From: Acidobacteriota bacterium
GTDB lineage: Bacteria > Acidobacteriota > Vicinamibacteria > Vicinamibacterales > UBA8438
DNA: 5,994 nucleotides
Direction of reading: 5' to 3'
Assembly: GCA_005778315.1 (NCBI GenBank)
Contig: SXOW01000268.1
Span: 1-5,994 of the forward strand
Shown here piece after piece: positions 1-5,977 of this stretch. The stretch's first letter is position 1. Each line of letters begins with the position of its first letter. The position numbers and the translations under genes are program-made. Below the pieces are notes generated by a model, which did no database searches, was not told the origin of the DNA, and was given only the letters and a program-made list of their open reading frames with translations.

Positions 1-1
1 C

Positions 2-838
2 ACCGCCAGCGTGCACCTGCCGACCACCCTGACATCGAGCGGGCCTGGATCCAATGTGCAAGAGGCGTTGGGACGATTCTGCTGGGATCCTGATGGGCTC
101 CCGCAGCGTGTCCGCCAACTGTTTGCCGACCATCTGGCCATCATGTTCGGCGGCCGACGTGTGCAACTCTCGGGTCTGGGTGTACCGAGTGCCAGCGAAC
201 AAGGTGTCGATGGGCTCTGGCTCGTCGTCGGGACCGTGCTGCTCGGCATGCTGGCGCGCCTACTCTGGCTGACGGCGCGGGGCCAGACGGAACCATGGCA
301 CGGTCGGGCGAAGTTCGCGTGCTATCTCTTTCTGACCGGCGTGCTCACCGCCAGCGCGCTCGTGGTCTCGCGGTGCGGATCGCTCGACGTGTTCACCTTG
401 CGCTACACGCTGCACACCGTGCTCGCCATCACCGGTCTCGTAGGCGGGTACCTCGTCATCGAGCCATGGCGCCCGGGCCGACGGCTGGTCGCCTCGGTAC
501 TTGGCGTCTGGGCGTTCGTAGGCGTGTTGGGCCACGGGCGCCTGCTGGCGGAGTTTGTCCGCGACCCGCCGCAGGACCACAACCGGGCCTTGGCCCGGTA
601 TCTCGTAGACCACGACATCCGCTACGGATTCGCCGACTACTGGGACGCCTACAGCACCGTCTTCTGGGCCAACGAGCAGGTCATCCTGGCGTCGACGACC
701 GTGGTGTTCATCAAGGAATACGAACGGATCGCGCTGGCGCACCTCGACGAAGCCGTGTGGATCTATCGCGAACCGTGCGAAGGAGGCAGCCGCGTCACCG
801 AGGTGCACTATCTCTGCGGCCCTGAACCACAGAACTGA
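2..838 (+). CDS. C-terminal part of a polytopic membrane protein, 5' end outside the window
   Basis: The frame is open from base 2 to the TGA at 836-838, and the codons before the GTG at 11 are also open, so the gene probably starts upstream of the window. Counting from that GTG as residue 1, hydrophobic segments lie at about 68-88, 103-120, 132-150 and 160-175. A soluble tail of about 95 residues follows, with a notable aromatic stretch, RYGFADYWDAY, at 204-214. Several membrane spans followed by a C-terminal soluble domain resemble the end of GT-C (ArnT/PMT-like) glycosyltransferases or related hypothetical proteins, which handle lipid-linked sugars at the membrane. The catalytic N-terminal loop of that fold would lie outside the window, so the family is an inference. 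The open frame is long and the composition is that of a real membrane protein, so I am fairly sure it is coding but unsure of its function. Confidence 0.65.
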   Translation, partial: TASVHLPTTLTSSGPGSNVQEALGRFCWDPDGLPQRVRQLFADHLAIMFGGRRVQLSGLGVPSASEQGVDGLWLVVGTVLLGMLARLLWLTARGQTEPWHGRAKFACYLFLTGVLTASALVVSRCGSLDVFTLRYTLHTVLAITGLVGGYLVIEPWRPGRRLVASVLGVWAFVGVLGHGRLLAEFVRDPPQDHNRALARYLVDHDIRYGFADYWDAYSTVFWANEQVILASTTVVFIKEYERIALAHLDEAVWIYREPCEGGSRVTEVHYLCGPEPQN

Positions 839-925
839 GAGGCGTCGAAGGCGACTGGGCCGGACCGATCCCGACGGACCTCGAGGGGGGTGTTGTCACG
901 GCGTGCATCGGCCGAGAGACTAGGC

Positions 926-1156
926 ATGACCCGACGACCAGAGGAAGAAGTAGACGTGGTGTGCCAACAGGTGCGGCGCGCGGACGGAGCCGACACCTGG
1001 ACCATACGGCTGGGCCGAGACCCCCAAGGGGACCGGCACTCGCTGGCCGACGCTATTTCGTTGGCCCGCGATGTGGCGGTGGCGCACAGGCGGCCGGCCT
1101 GGTTGCTCGACGCAACCGGGTACCCGTTGAAGCCGATGCTCCCGTGGACGCTCTAG
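926..1156 (+). CDS. small hypothetical protein, 76 residues
   Basis: The ATG at 926 gives a 76-residue acidic-to-neutral protein ending in TAG at 1154-1156. An alternative GTG start at 890 would add 12 residues, but I prefer the ATG because a GAGAG stretch lies at 914-918, a modest distance upstream. The core reads as a short alpha/beta domain: a strand-like WTIRLG, then a helix with LADAISLARDVAVAHRR, then a strand-like AWLLDATGYPL. This pattern (strand, helix rich in Ala and Arg, strand with a D-x-x-G turn) resembles DUF2188-like small proteins of unknown role, but I cannot confirm membership. It follows the membrane-protein gene by 87 bases on the same strand and converges on the nicotinamidase with a 28-base gap. 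There is no signal peptide or membrane segment. Confidence 0.45.
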   Translation: MTRRPEEEVDVVCQQVRRADGADTWTIRLGRDPQGDRHSLADAISLARDVAVAHRRPAWLLDATGYPLKPMLPWTL

Positions 1157-1184
1157 CGCCCGCTCCCTGGGGCCACGGCCTGAC

Positions 1185-1929
1185 TCACGTAAATCGGACT
1201 GCATCGGCCAGCTGGGCACCGCGGTCTTGCATGCTCCTCAACCCGATGTAGTGCATGGGTCCGGCGGGATGGGCGGCCGAGGGTGGAAGCTCGGCCGCGG
1301 CGCATTGAGCGCGAGAGAGGTCATAGGTCGCGCAGGCCGCCGTGTAGACGACGACCTCCGCGAGCGTCGGCATCAGCTGCGCGTTGCGGGCTGACAGCAA
1401 CGGGTTGACGAAGTCGGTGATGCAGAGGTCCGTACAGACTCCGACCACCACCGCGTGTGTGATCTCGCGGGCGTTCATCCAACCGATCAGGTCATTGGCG
1501 TGAGCCACGAAGCCGCTGATGCAGCCTTTCGGTACGACCGTCGCATGCTCGTAGCTGGTCAGCCACCGGAGTTCAGGGACCAGGAGTTCCTCACCGGTAC
1601 CGATGATGCAATGAGGCGGAAAGGGGGGTTCTGGCACATCCGGAAGGTGCTGGTCGCGGAACGCCCAAATCGGGTACGCCCTCGATCGAGGCAAAGTCGC
1701 GGGCCAGGCTATCGGTCCGCCGAACCATCTCGTCGATGGCCGCGACAGCGGGGTCCCCGATTCGTGGCGCTAGCTGGCCGGCGCCCGGTGTGCAGAAACC
1801 CACCGCCTCATCGATGATGAAGAGAGCAGGCTTCGTCCCGCTCGCACGCAGGCGGTAAGGACCGACGTCGAGCGGCATCTCCTGCTGAAGCATCGCCAAC
1901 AGCGTGGAGTGACCCGGTTCTGTTGTCAT
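1185..1929 (-). pseudogene. nicotinamidase of the isochorismatase-like family, frameshifted
   Basis: The product would hydrolyse nicotinamide to nicotinate and ammonia in NAD salvage. The N-terminal half reads from the ATG at 1929-1927 and contains FIIDEAVGFCTPGAG, with the catalytic Asp at residue 40. The C-terminal half lies in a different frame and contains DQH plus PPHC (metal ligands Asp92, His94, His106), VVPKGCISGF (catalytic Lys134) and VGVCTDLC (catalytic Cys169), numbered after removing one base. The C-terminal segment MHYIGLRSMQDRGAQ also matches plant NIC-type nicotinamidases. Dropping one base of the GGG run at 1681-1679 joins the halves into 247 residues, close to the roughly 244 of the Arabidopsis enzymes as I remember them. 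The start is fixed by a strong AGGAGGGG eight bases upstream. As written, translation leaves the correct frame near residue 83 and would lose the Lys and the Cys, so the gene is broken or the sequence has an error. Family assignment is confident; the cause of the frameshift is open. Confidence 0.85.
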
Positions 1930-1937
1930 GGTCGCTG

Positions 1938-1945
1938 CCCCTCCT
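1938..1945 (-). promoter_or_regulatory. Shine-Dalgarno site of the nicotinamidase gene
   Basis: On the minus strand this reads AGGAGGGG and lies eight bases before the ATG at 1929-1927. It selects that ATG over the in-frame upstream start at 2025, whose extra residues do not resemble the family. Confidence 0.75.
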
Positions 1946-1995
1946 GGCCCTCCATCTTCGGGCCGGACCGTCGAAGCCACGGCACGAACGAAAAA

Positions 1996-2025
1996 CCATA
2001 ACCACAGGTTACAAGACAGATGCAA
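1996..2025 (-). promoter_or_regulatory. weak candidate promoter of the nicotinamidase gene
   Basis: On the minus strand TTGCAT (2025-2020) and TTATGG (2001-1996) are separated by 18 bases, and the second is preceded by TGG as in an extended -10. Transcription would start near 1989, leaving a leader of about 60 bases that includes the Shine-Dalgarno site. Both hexamers deviate from consensus, so this is only a candidate. Confidence 0.22.
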
Positions 2026-2278
2026 CCAATTACGTAGCGAACGTGCCGCTCAACCTTCCACCCTGAGCGAGAGCCATGGCATCGCGGTCGGCGGCGGGTG
2101 GTGACGGGACAAACATCGCCCCGCGCGACAAGGGTCTTACCACACGCCAACTTTCCGACGGTCCAGGGTCAGTCCGCCCCGTCCGCGCGTCCAATCTCGC
2201 GCCTGCGCACAGGTTAGGCAGTGAATAAGGTCGTCGGCAACGTTCTTGCCCAACCTTGAGTGTCACGACTGGACGACC

Positions 2279-2705
2279 ATGCTTCGAGTGCTGCGGCGAC
2301 ATGGACTGGTGAAGACCATTCAGCTTGCTTCCTACAAGTTCCGGATACGCGTGGTTCGCGTTCAATCAGGTCGAGCCGGAGTGCAACCGAGGTGAGTCAC
2401 CTGCGTCAGGCGTTGGCATCTCGTTTCCCGAGTCCATGTCGTTCATGTACAAGGGGTTTGTGCACCGTGAATTCCGGGGCGGACAGGTCTACGGCGGCCT
2501 GATGGCACACGCGCTGACCCTGCTGGCACACCGCAAGATCACCCATCTGCTGTCAACGGCCGACTGGACCAACTTTGCGGCGCAACGAAGTTGCTATCGG
2601 CTCGGCTATCGATATCTTGGCCTCGTATGGCGGTTCGGTGGTCTCGGAAGCATGTTCACGATCCTGCCGGAATTGCCGAGTCAGATGGGGATCCGCTTCG
2701 CAAAC
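2279..2705 (+). pseudogene. GNAT-family N-acetyltransferase remnant, internally deleted and frameshifted
   Basis: GNAT enzymes transfer an acetyl group from acetyl-CoA to an amine; the substrate here cannot be told. The C-terminal half, in the frame containing 2325, carries the signature: MYKGFVHREFRGGQVYGGLM (motif A, the acetyl-CoA pyrophosphate loop, RGGQVYG) and then TADWTNFAAQRSCYRLGYR (motif B, the Asn and Tyr typical of the fold). A family-like N-terminus, RHGLVKTIQLASYKFRIR, starts at the ATG at 2279 but is in another frame that stops at 2393-2395. Only a few residues separate the two halves, whereas relatives with this N-terminus would carry several tens of residues there. This suggests an internal deletion that also changed frame. 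Family similarity fades around residue IRFAN (2705), yet the frame has no stop until 3717-3719, deep inside the opposite-strand DUF4097-like gene, so the natural stop may be lost too. The end coordinate is approximate. The C-terminal GNAT call is fairly firm; the N-terminal link is an inference. Confidence 0.6.
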
Positions 2706-2789
2706 CCCTCCCGCCATGCGACACCGGTACCAACCGCGGACCGGGCCGGCGCCACGGTGGCCGAGTGCCACGGGCACGAGCACACCGCC

Positions 2790-3695
2790 TCAGCGCGTTC
2801 GCAGCCGAACCTGACCCCGGTCCGCCTCGAGCCGCAGCGTCGGACCGCCGCCGTTGAGCGTGCCGCTGACCCGTTGATCGCTCGACTGGACCGTGAAGGG
2901 AGGGTCACTGACGAGTTCGGCTCGCCGGGCGATGTCGGCAACGAGCGTCAGCGTCTGTTCGTCGACGAATTGCAGGTCGAGGTCTCCGCGGTCGATCTTG
3001 ATGCGCGAATCATCCCGAATGTCGACCTGACGCAGGGCGGCGCTTGTCCGGATGAGGTCGAGGTCGAGCGAGCCGCTGACGCCGTCGAGGGTGGTGCGCT
3101 CCCCTCGGTCGAGGACCAAGGCGATCGATCCCGACAGGTCGTGACCAACCAGCGCGCCGCGGATCAACGCCACGGTAATCGTTCCGGTCAGACCCCGTGC
3201 CGCGAGATCGCTTCGGTCCAGTTCCATGATCAGTCGGCCCTCGAAACCCTCAAGGGTCGTGTCGGCGCGGTCGATGACGAGGTCCAGGTCGAGCTGTCGC
3301 GGTGCGCGAATCTCGTAGTGCACGAACGGTTGCGCGCGCCACCAATCGTCGTCGCCACCGGCACGGAGTTCGGCGTAGTTCGAACGAATCCGCACCGAAC
3401 GTCGACTCCCTCGGACCTCGACCGTCGTGCGCGCCACGGCGTCGAGCCTCCGAGCGCTGTCGCCGTCATCGGACATTTCGATGCGCGCCGTGATCTCGAC
3501 CGTCTCGTTCCCCCACGACGTGATCTTGACGCTGCCGCGGCCGGTTTCCAGCGCGAGTCGACTACCAGCCGCGAACTCGACCGACTGCTCGAATGTCTTG
3601 GCCGGGCTCTGGGCATTGACGGGCGCCCAGCCGGACAGGCCGATGCTGATGATGACGAGGGAGACAACGAGGCGCGCGTCGAACTGGTTGGTCAT
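2790..3695 (-). CDS. secreted DUF4097-like beta-solenoid repeat protein
   Basis: This is an intact 301-residue protein from the ATG at 3695-3693 to the TGA at 2792-2790. Residues 1-28 form a signal peptide: a hydrophobic core LVVSLVIISIGLSG, then a likely cleavage after VNA28. The mature part begins with a strand-rich region containing GRGSVKITSWGNETVEITA (52-70). From about 135 to 225 there are four to five repeats of 18-19 residues, each with alternating hydrophobic residues and a Gly-containing turn such as GFEG, GLTG, DLSG and GVSG. The C-terminal LNGGGPTLRLEADRGQVRL is typical of the DUF4097/putative adhesin family. Such proteins are predicted extracytoplasmic beta-helices of unknown molecular function. 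It lies 33 bases after the sulfatase stop on the same strand, so the two are probably co-transcribed. No good Shine-Dalgarno is seen, which fits coupling to the upstream gene. Family call is good; function unknown. Confidence 0.82.
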   Translation of the reverse strand: MTNQFDARLVVSLVIISIGLSGWAPVNAQSPAKTFEQSVEFAAGSRLALETGRGSVKITSWGNETVEITARIEMSDDGDSARRLDAVARTTVEVRGSRRSVRIRSNYAELRAGGDDDWWRAQPFVHYEIRAPRQLDLDLVIDRADTTLEGFEGRLIMELDRSDLAARGLTGTITVALIRGALVGHDLSGSIALVLDRGERTTLDGVSGSLDLDLIRTSAALRQVDIRDDSRIKIDRGDLDLQFVDEQTLTLVADIARRAELVSDPPFTVQSSDQRVSGTLNGGGPTLRLEADRGQVRLRTR

Positions 3696-3728
3696 AGGCC
3701 ACGAACCCGAACTGCCTGAGCTGGCGTT

Positions 3729-5627
3729 TCAGTGTGTCTGGTGCTGGTACTGCCGGCGATTGGCTTCGGTCCAGGCGGCGAGGCGTTGTCGAAGACGCGC
3801 GCACCGCTGAGGCTCGGTCGCTGCAAGGTTGTGCTGCTCGTCCGGATCGCGATTCAGATCGTACAACTCCTCGACGCCGTCGCGCAGATTGAAGATGTAC
3901 TTCCACTGGTCTTCGCGCACCCCCAGCGTGAACTCATCCTCGGCAACGAAGAAGTACGCGCGGGGTATGTGTGCCGGATCAAGCAGATCGCGACCCACCC
4001 AATCCGGCGCGGCCGGCACGCCCGCGAGCGCCGCAATCGTCGGCGCCAGGTCGACGTGCCCGCCAATCGTCTTCGAACGCGCCGGTGAGCGATACAGGCT
4101 CGGGAACCACATGAGCAGCGGCACGTGCACGTCTTCTTCATATGCCGTCCGGCCCTGCATGTAACTGTCGTGCGGATACCCGAACGCCTGTCCGTGATCC
4201 CCCACGAAGACGACGAGCGTATCGTCGGCGAGGCCGGCGCTTCGAATGAAGTCGAGCAGGCGCCCGAGGTGCCGGTCGGTCTCGTGCAGAACGTTGAGAT
4301 ACCGTCCGAGATCGTACGCATCCGGGCCAGGCTCGCCCTTGAGGAGATCCAGCAAGGGCACGCCCGGCGTGGGCTCGTACGGATGGTGCGTCTACACGGT
4401 CCATCCCATCAGGAGAAACGGGCGCGACCGATCCCGCGTGATGAACTCGATCATCCCGTCCACCATGCATCGATCTTCCACGCCCCAGGAAGAAAGCAGC
4501 TCCGGGCAGGGGAGGCCGTGATAGTCCCGGAGCTCGTCGAACCCCCGGTTCGCGAGAAACGTGTTCCAGCCCGCCCAGGCGAGGTCGCTCGGTGTGTAAA
4601 ACGCGGTGCGATACCCGCGATCGTGGAAGACGGAGGCGAGCGAAGTGCCGGCCAGCGTCGGGTACTCCTCCGTGATTTCCCGGAAGTCCAGCTTGGGATT
4701 CACGGACATCAGAATCGCCGCCAGCGAGTCCGAGCTGCGTCCGATGTGCGCGTACACGTTCTCGAAGACGATGCCGTGCGCGGCCTCGGCGGCCAGCACG
4801 GGGGTCGAGTCGGTGTACAAACCGCCGTTCAGGCTGGTCCATCGCGCGGCCACGGCTTCCAGCACGATGAGAATCACGTTGGGTGGGCGCGCAGGAGCGG
4901 TGCGTGCCGGGCGGATCGGCGATCCCGCCTGGAAATCCAGAAGATCTGTCGTCTCGAAGCGGTCCGACATGCGTGCCGTCCCCGCGCCTGTCATCGCCTT
5001 CCACCACGATGAGACCAGCACCCAGTGCGAATTTTCCGCGATACGTCGGCCCTGCTTGGTGGTCCATGAGGCCGCGTACGCGAAATAGCCAAACGCCAGC
5101 CATGCGAGCAGACACGCGGCCGCAACCGTCGTCAGCCGACGCCAGCCGCCCGACGCGCGCGGACCGAACCGGACCGATGCCCACACGAGCATCACGTGGA
5201 GCAGGGGTACGCCGACGAGGCCCGCGACAATGCCCGGCGTGACGTAGGCCGCAACCGAGGAACTGAGCATCCGGACGTTGCCGACGAGCTCAATCAGCGC
5301 GTAGGTGAGAAAACCTCCGAAGACGTCGAAGACGACGACGTTGACGATGGCGTAGACCGCCGAGACGGCGGCGAAGAGGAGGAAGAATCCTGCTGCCAGG
5401 CGTGCAGGCCGTCCCTGGCCGTCGGTGGCAGCCATGAGGAGTCGCGCGCACGCCCACGCTACGGCGACAAAGAAAATATCCAGATACGAGATGGCCGCGA
5501 GCGCGTCGAGATTGGACTGCAGGTCGGCCAGCGCGAGCGGCGGGACCCCGAGATAGGACGCCTTGACGCCGACGAGCAGCACGGCGAGCCACAGGGCAGC
5601 CCAGAAGAGCGACCGGGTTGCGGGCAT
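3729..5627 (-). pseudogene. membrane-anchored sulfatase (LtaS-like, alkaline phosphatase superfamily) with an in-frame amber codon
   Basis: The frame starts at the ATG at 5627-5625 and ends at the TGA at 3731-3729, 632 codons in one frame, interrupted only by TAG at codon 412 (4394-4392). Five membrane segments lie at about 7-22, 46-66, 78-100, 127-150 and 165-186, followed by an extracytoplasmic catalytic domain. It contains NVILIVLEAVAARW (250-263, metal ligand Glu257), AHIGRSSDSLAAIL (293-306, Ser298 or Ser299 where LtaS has its nucleophilic Thr) and, after the amber codon, THHPYEP (413-419) and VVFVGDHGQAFG (metal ligands Asp477, His478). Relatives act on envelope glycans or phospholipid headgroups as sulfatases or phosphotransferases; the substrate is unknown. 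The residue before THHPYEP is often Gln in relatives, so CAG to TAG by one transition is the simplest history. Without readthrough the product would be 411 residues and lack the GDHG metal site. The head of an operon with the DUF4097-like gene. Confidence 0.85.
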
Positions 5628-5634
5628 TCAATGG

Positions 5635-5640
5635 ATTATA
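5635..5640 (-). promoter_or_regulatory. -10 box of the sulfatase operon, close enough for a leaderless transcript
   Basis: The minus strand reads TATAAT at 5640-5635, a perfect -10 hexamer, with seven bases between it and the ATG at 5627. Transcription would start at or next to the start codon, and no Shine-Dalgarno sequence lies upstream, which fits a leaderless mRNA. No convincing -35 hexamer is seen. Confidence 0.5.
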
Positions 5641-5645
5641 GTCAG

Positions 5646-5673
5646 CCTTGGGCCGCCCCAGGTGGGCCCGAGG
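5646..5673. repeat. 9-bp inverted repeat upstream of the sulfatase promoter
   Basis: CCTTGGGCC (5646-5654) and GGCCCGAGG (5665-5673) pair over nine positions with one G-T wobble, across a 10-base gap. The gap coincides with where a -35 element of the minus-strand promoter would lie, so the repeat could be an operator. It is GC-rich and could also arise by chance. Confidence 0.35.
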
Positions 5674-5756
5674 TTGGTCCGATCCGAGATGGTGGCCTTG
5701 CGGAATCGTTTGCCATTAGGTGGGTCACCCGTGAACGGCCCGTCACCATTTTTCGC

Positions 5757-5783
5757 TTGCCAGGCGAGAGGCGCTCGTATTAG
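5757..5783 (+). promoter_or_regulatory. weak candidate promoter of pqqA
   Basis: TTGCCA (5757-5762) and TATTAG (5778-5783) lie on the strand of pqqA with a 15-base spacer, shorter than the preferred 17. Transcription would begin near 5790, about 70 bases before the pqqA start. Confidence 0.25.
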
Positions 5784-5789
5784 CCTCTC
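5766..5789. repeat. 7-bp perfect inverted repeat overlapping the candidate pqqA -10 box
   Basis: GAGAGGC (5766-5772) and GCCTCTC (5783-5789) are exact reverse complements separated by 10 bases. The repeat brackets the candidate TATTAG box, the usual position of a repressor operator. It could instead form a short RNA hairpin if transcription begins further upstream. Confidence 0.4.
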
Positions 5790-5845
5790 CAGTAGGAATC
5801 TGATCGTGTCGTGCACGCAGCGTCGGCATGTCGCCGATGCTTTTC

Positions 5846-5855
5846 AAGGTGGTGA
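5846..5855 (+). promoter_or_regulatory. Shine-Dalgarno site of pqqA
   Basis: AAGGTGGTGA matches the AAGGAGGTGA complement of the 16S rRNA tail with one mismatch and ends six bases before the ATG at 5862. Such a strong site is good evidence that this very short frame is translated. Confidence 0.8.
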
Positions 5856-5861
5856 GTAGCA

Positions 5862-5936
5862 ATGGCCTGGACGAAACCGACGTTTCAAGTTGTCGCAGTC
5901 ACGATGGAGATCACCGCGTACGTCAAGCAGCGCTAA
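5862..5936 (+). CDS. pqqA: PqqA, pyrroloquinoline quinone precursor peptide
   Basis: A 24-residue peptide from ATG to TAA, preceded by a near-perfect Shine-Dalgarno site. It begins MAWTKPTF, the typical W-T-x-P opening of PqqA, and contains EITAY, the E-x3-Y motif, with Glu16 and Tyr20. In the known pathway PqqD binds the peptide, the radical SAM enzyme PqqE joins the Glu gamma-carbon to the Tyr ring, and the cross-linked pair is cut out and oxidised to PQQ, a redox cofactor of periplasmic alcohol and sugar dehydrogenases. The C-terminal tail after Tyr20 is only four residues (VKQR). The length matches the usual 22-26 residues or so. The other pqq genes are not in the window; an ATG at 5988 could be the start of the next one, but only seven bases of it are visible. 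The peptide is too short for ordinary gene callers and easily missed. Confidence 0.93.
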   Translation: MAWTKPTFQVVAVTMEITAYVKQR

Positions 5937-5949
5937 GGCTGCGCCCGTC

Positions 5950-5977
5950 GGGGGCGGGCGGGGCACCGACCGCCCCC
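5950..5977 (+). terminator. GC-rich stem-loop just after pqqA, possible attenuator or partial terminator
   Basis: GGGGGCGG (5950-5957) and CCGCCCCC (5970-5977) form a perfect 8-bp stem with a 12-base loop, starting 13 bases after the pqqA stop. No T run follows, so it is not a classic intrinsic terminator. Stem-loops between pqqA and the next pqq gene are known in other bacteria, where they are thought to let pqqA be expressed more than the enzymes. Alternative pairings within this G- and C-run region are possible. Confidence 0.45.

Larger units (their letters stand above)
1930..2278. other. gene-poor divergent intergenic region, about 350 bases
   Basis: This stretch separates the minus-strand nicotinamidase from the plus-strand GNAT remnant. 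It holds the nicotinamidase Shine-Dalgarno site and a weak candidate promoter. The open frames crossing it have low-complexity, Arg- and Pro-rich translations without recognisable motifs, so I regard them as chance. I see no tRNA, hairpin terminator or repeat in 2030-2278. Confidence 0.5.

Noticed and set aside
1157..1184. Possible terminator between the small gene and the nicotinamidase
   Set aside because: GGCC-AC-GGCC can pair but leaves a two-base loop and no T run on either strand.
2030..2365. A 111-codon minus-strand frame in the nicotinamidase/GNAT intergenic region
   Set aside because: No recognisable domain, no convincing Shine-Dalgarno, and it overlaps the GNAT N-terminus on the other strand.
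2325..3719. A 464-codon plus-strand open frame, apparently a long GNAT fusion protein
   Set aside because: Only the first 127 codons or so resemble GNAT. The rest is exactly antisense to the intact, signal-peptide-bearing DUF4097-like gene, and its translation is low in hydrophobic structure and rich in Arg, Asp and Glu, as expected of a GC-rich antisense shadow.
4125..5012. A 295-codon plus-strand open frame opposite the sulfatase
   Set aside because: It lies wholly antisense to clear sulfatase motifs, and its translation has Arg- and His-rich composition without domains.
4138..5184. A 348-codon minus-strand frame overlapping the sulfatase
   Set aside because: It is a shifted reading of the sulfatase coding sequence, Arg- and Gly-rich, with no membrane segments or motifs.
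5628..5816. A 62-codon minus-strand frame between the sulfatase and pqqA
   Set aside because: It covers the promoter region and both inverted repeats, ends at the base before the sulfatase ATG, and shows no family pattern.
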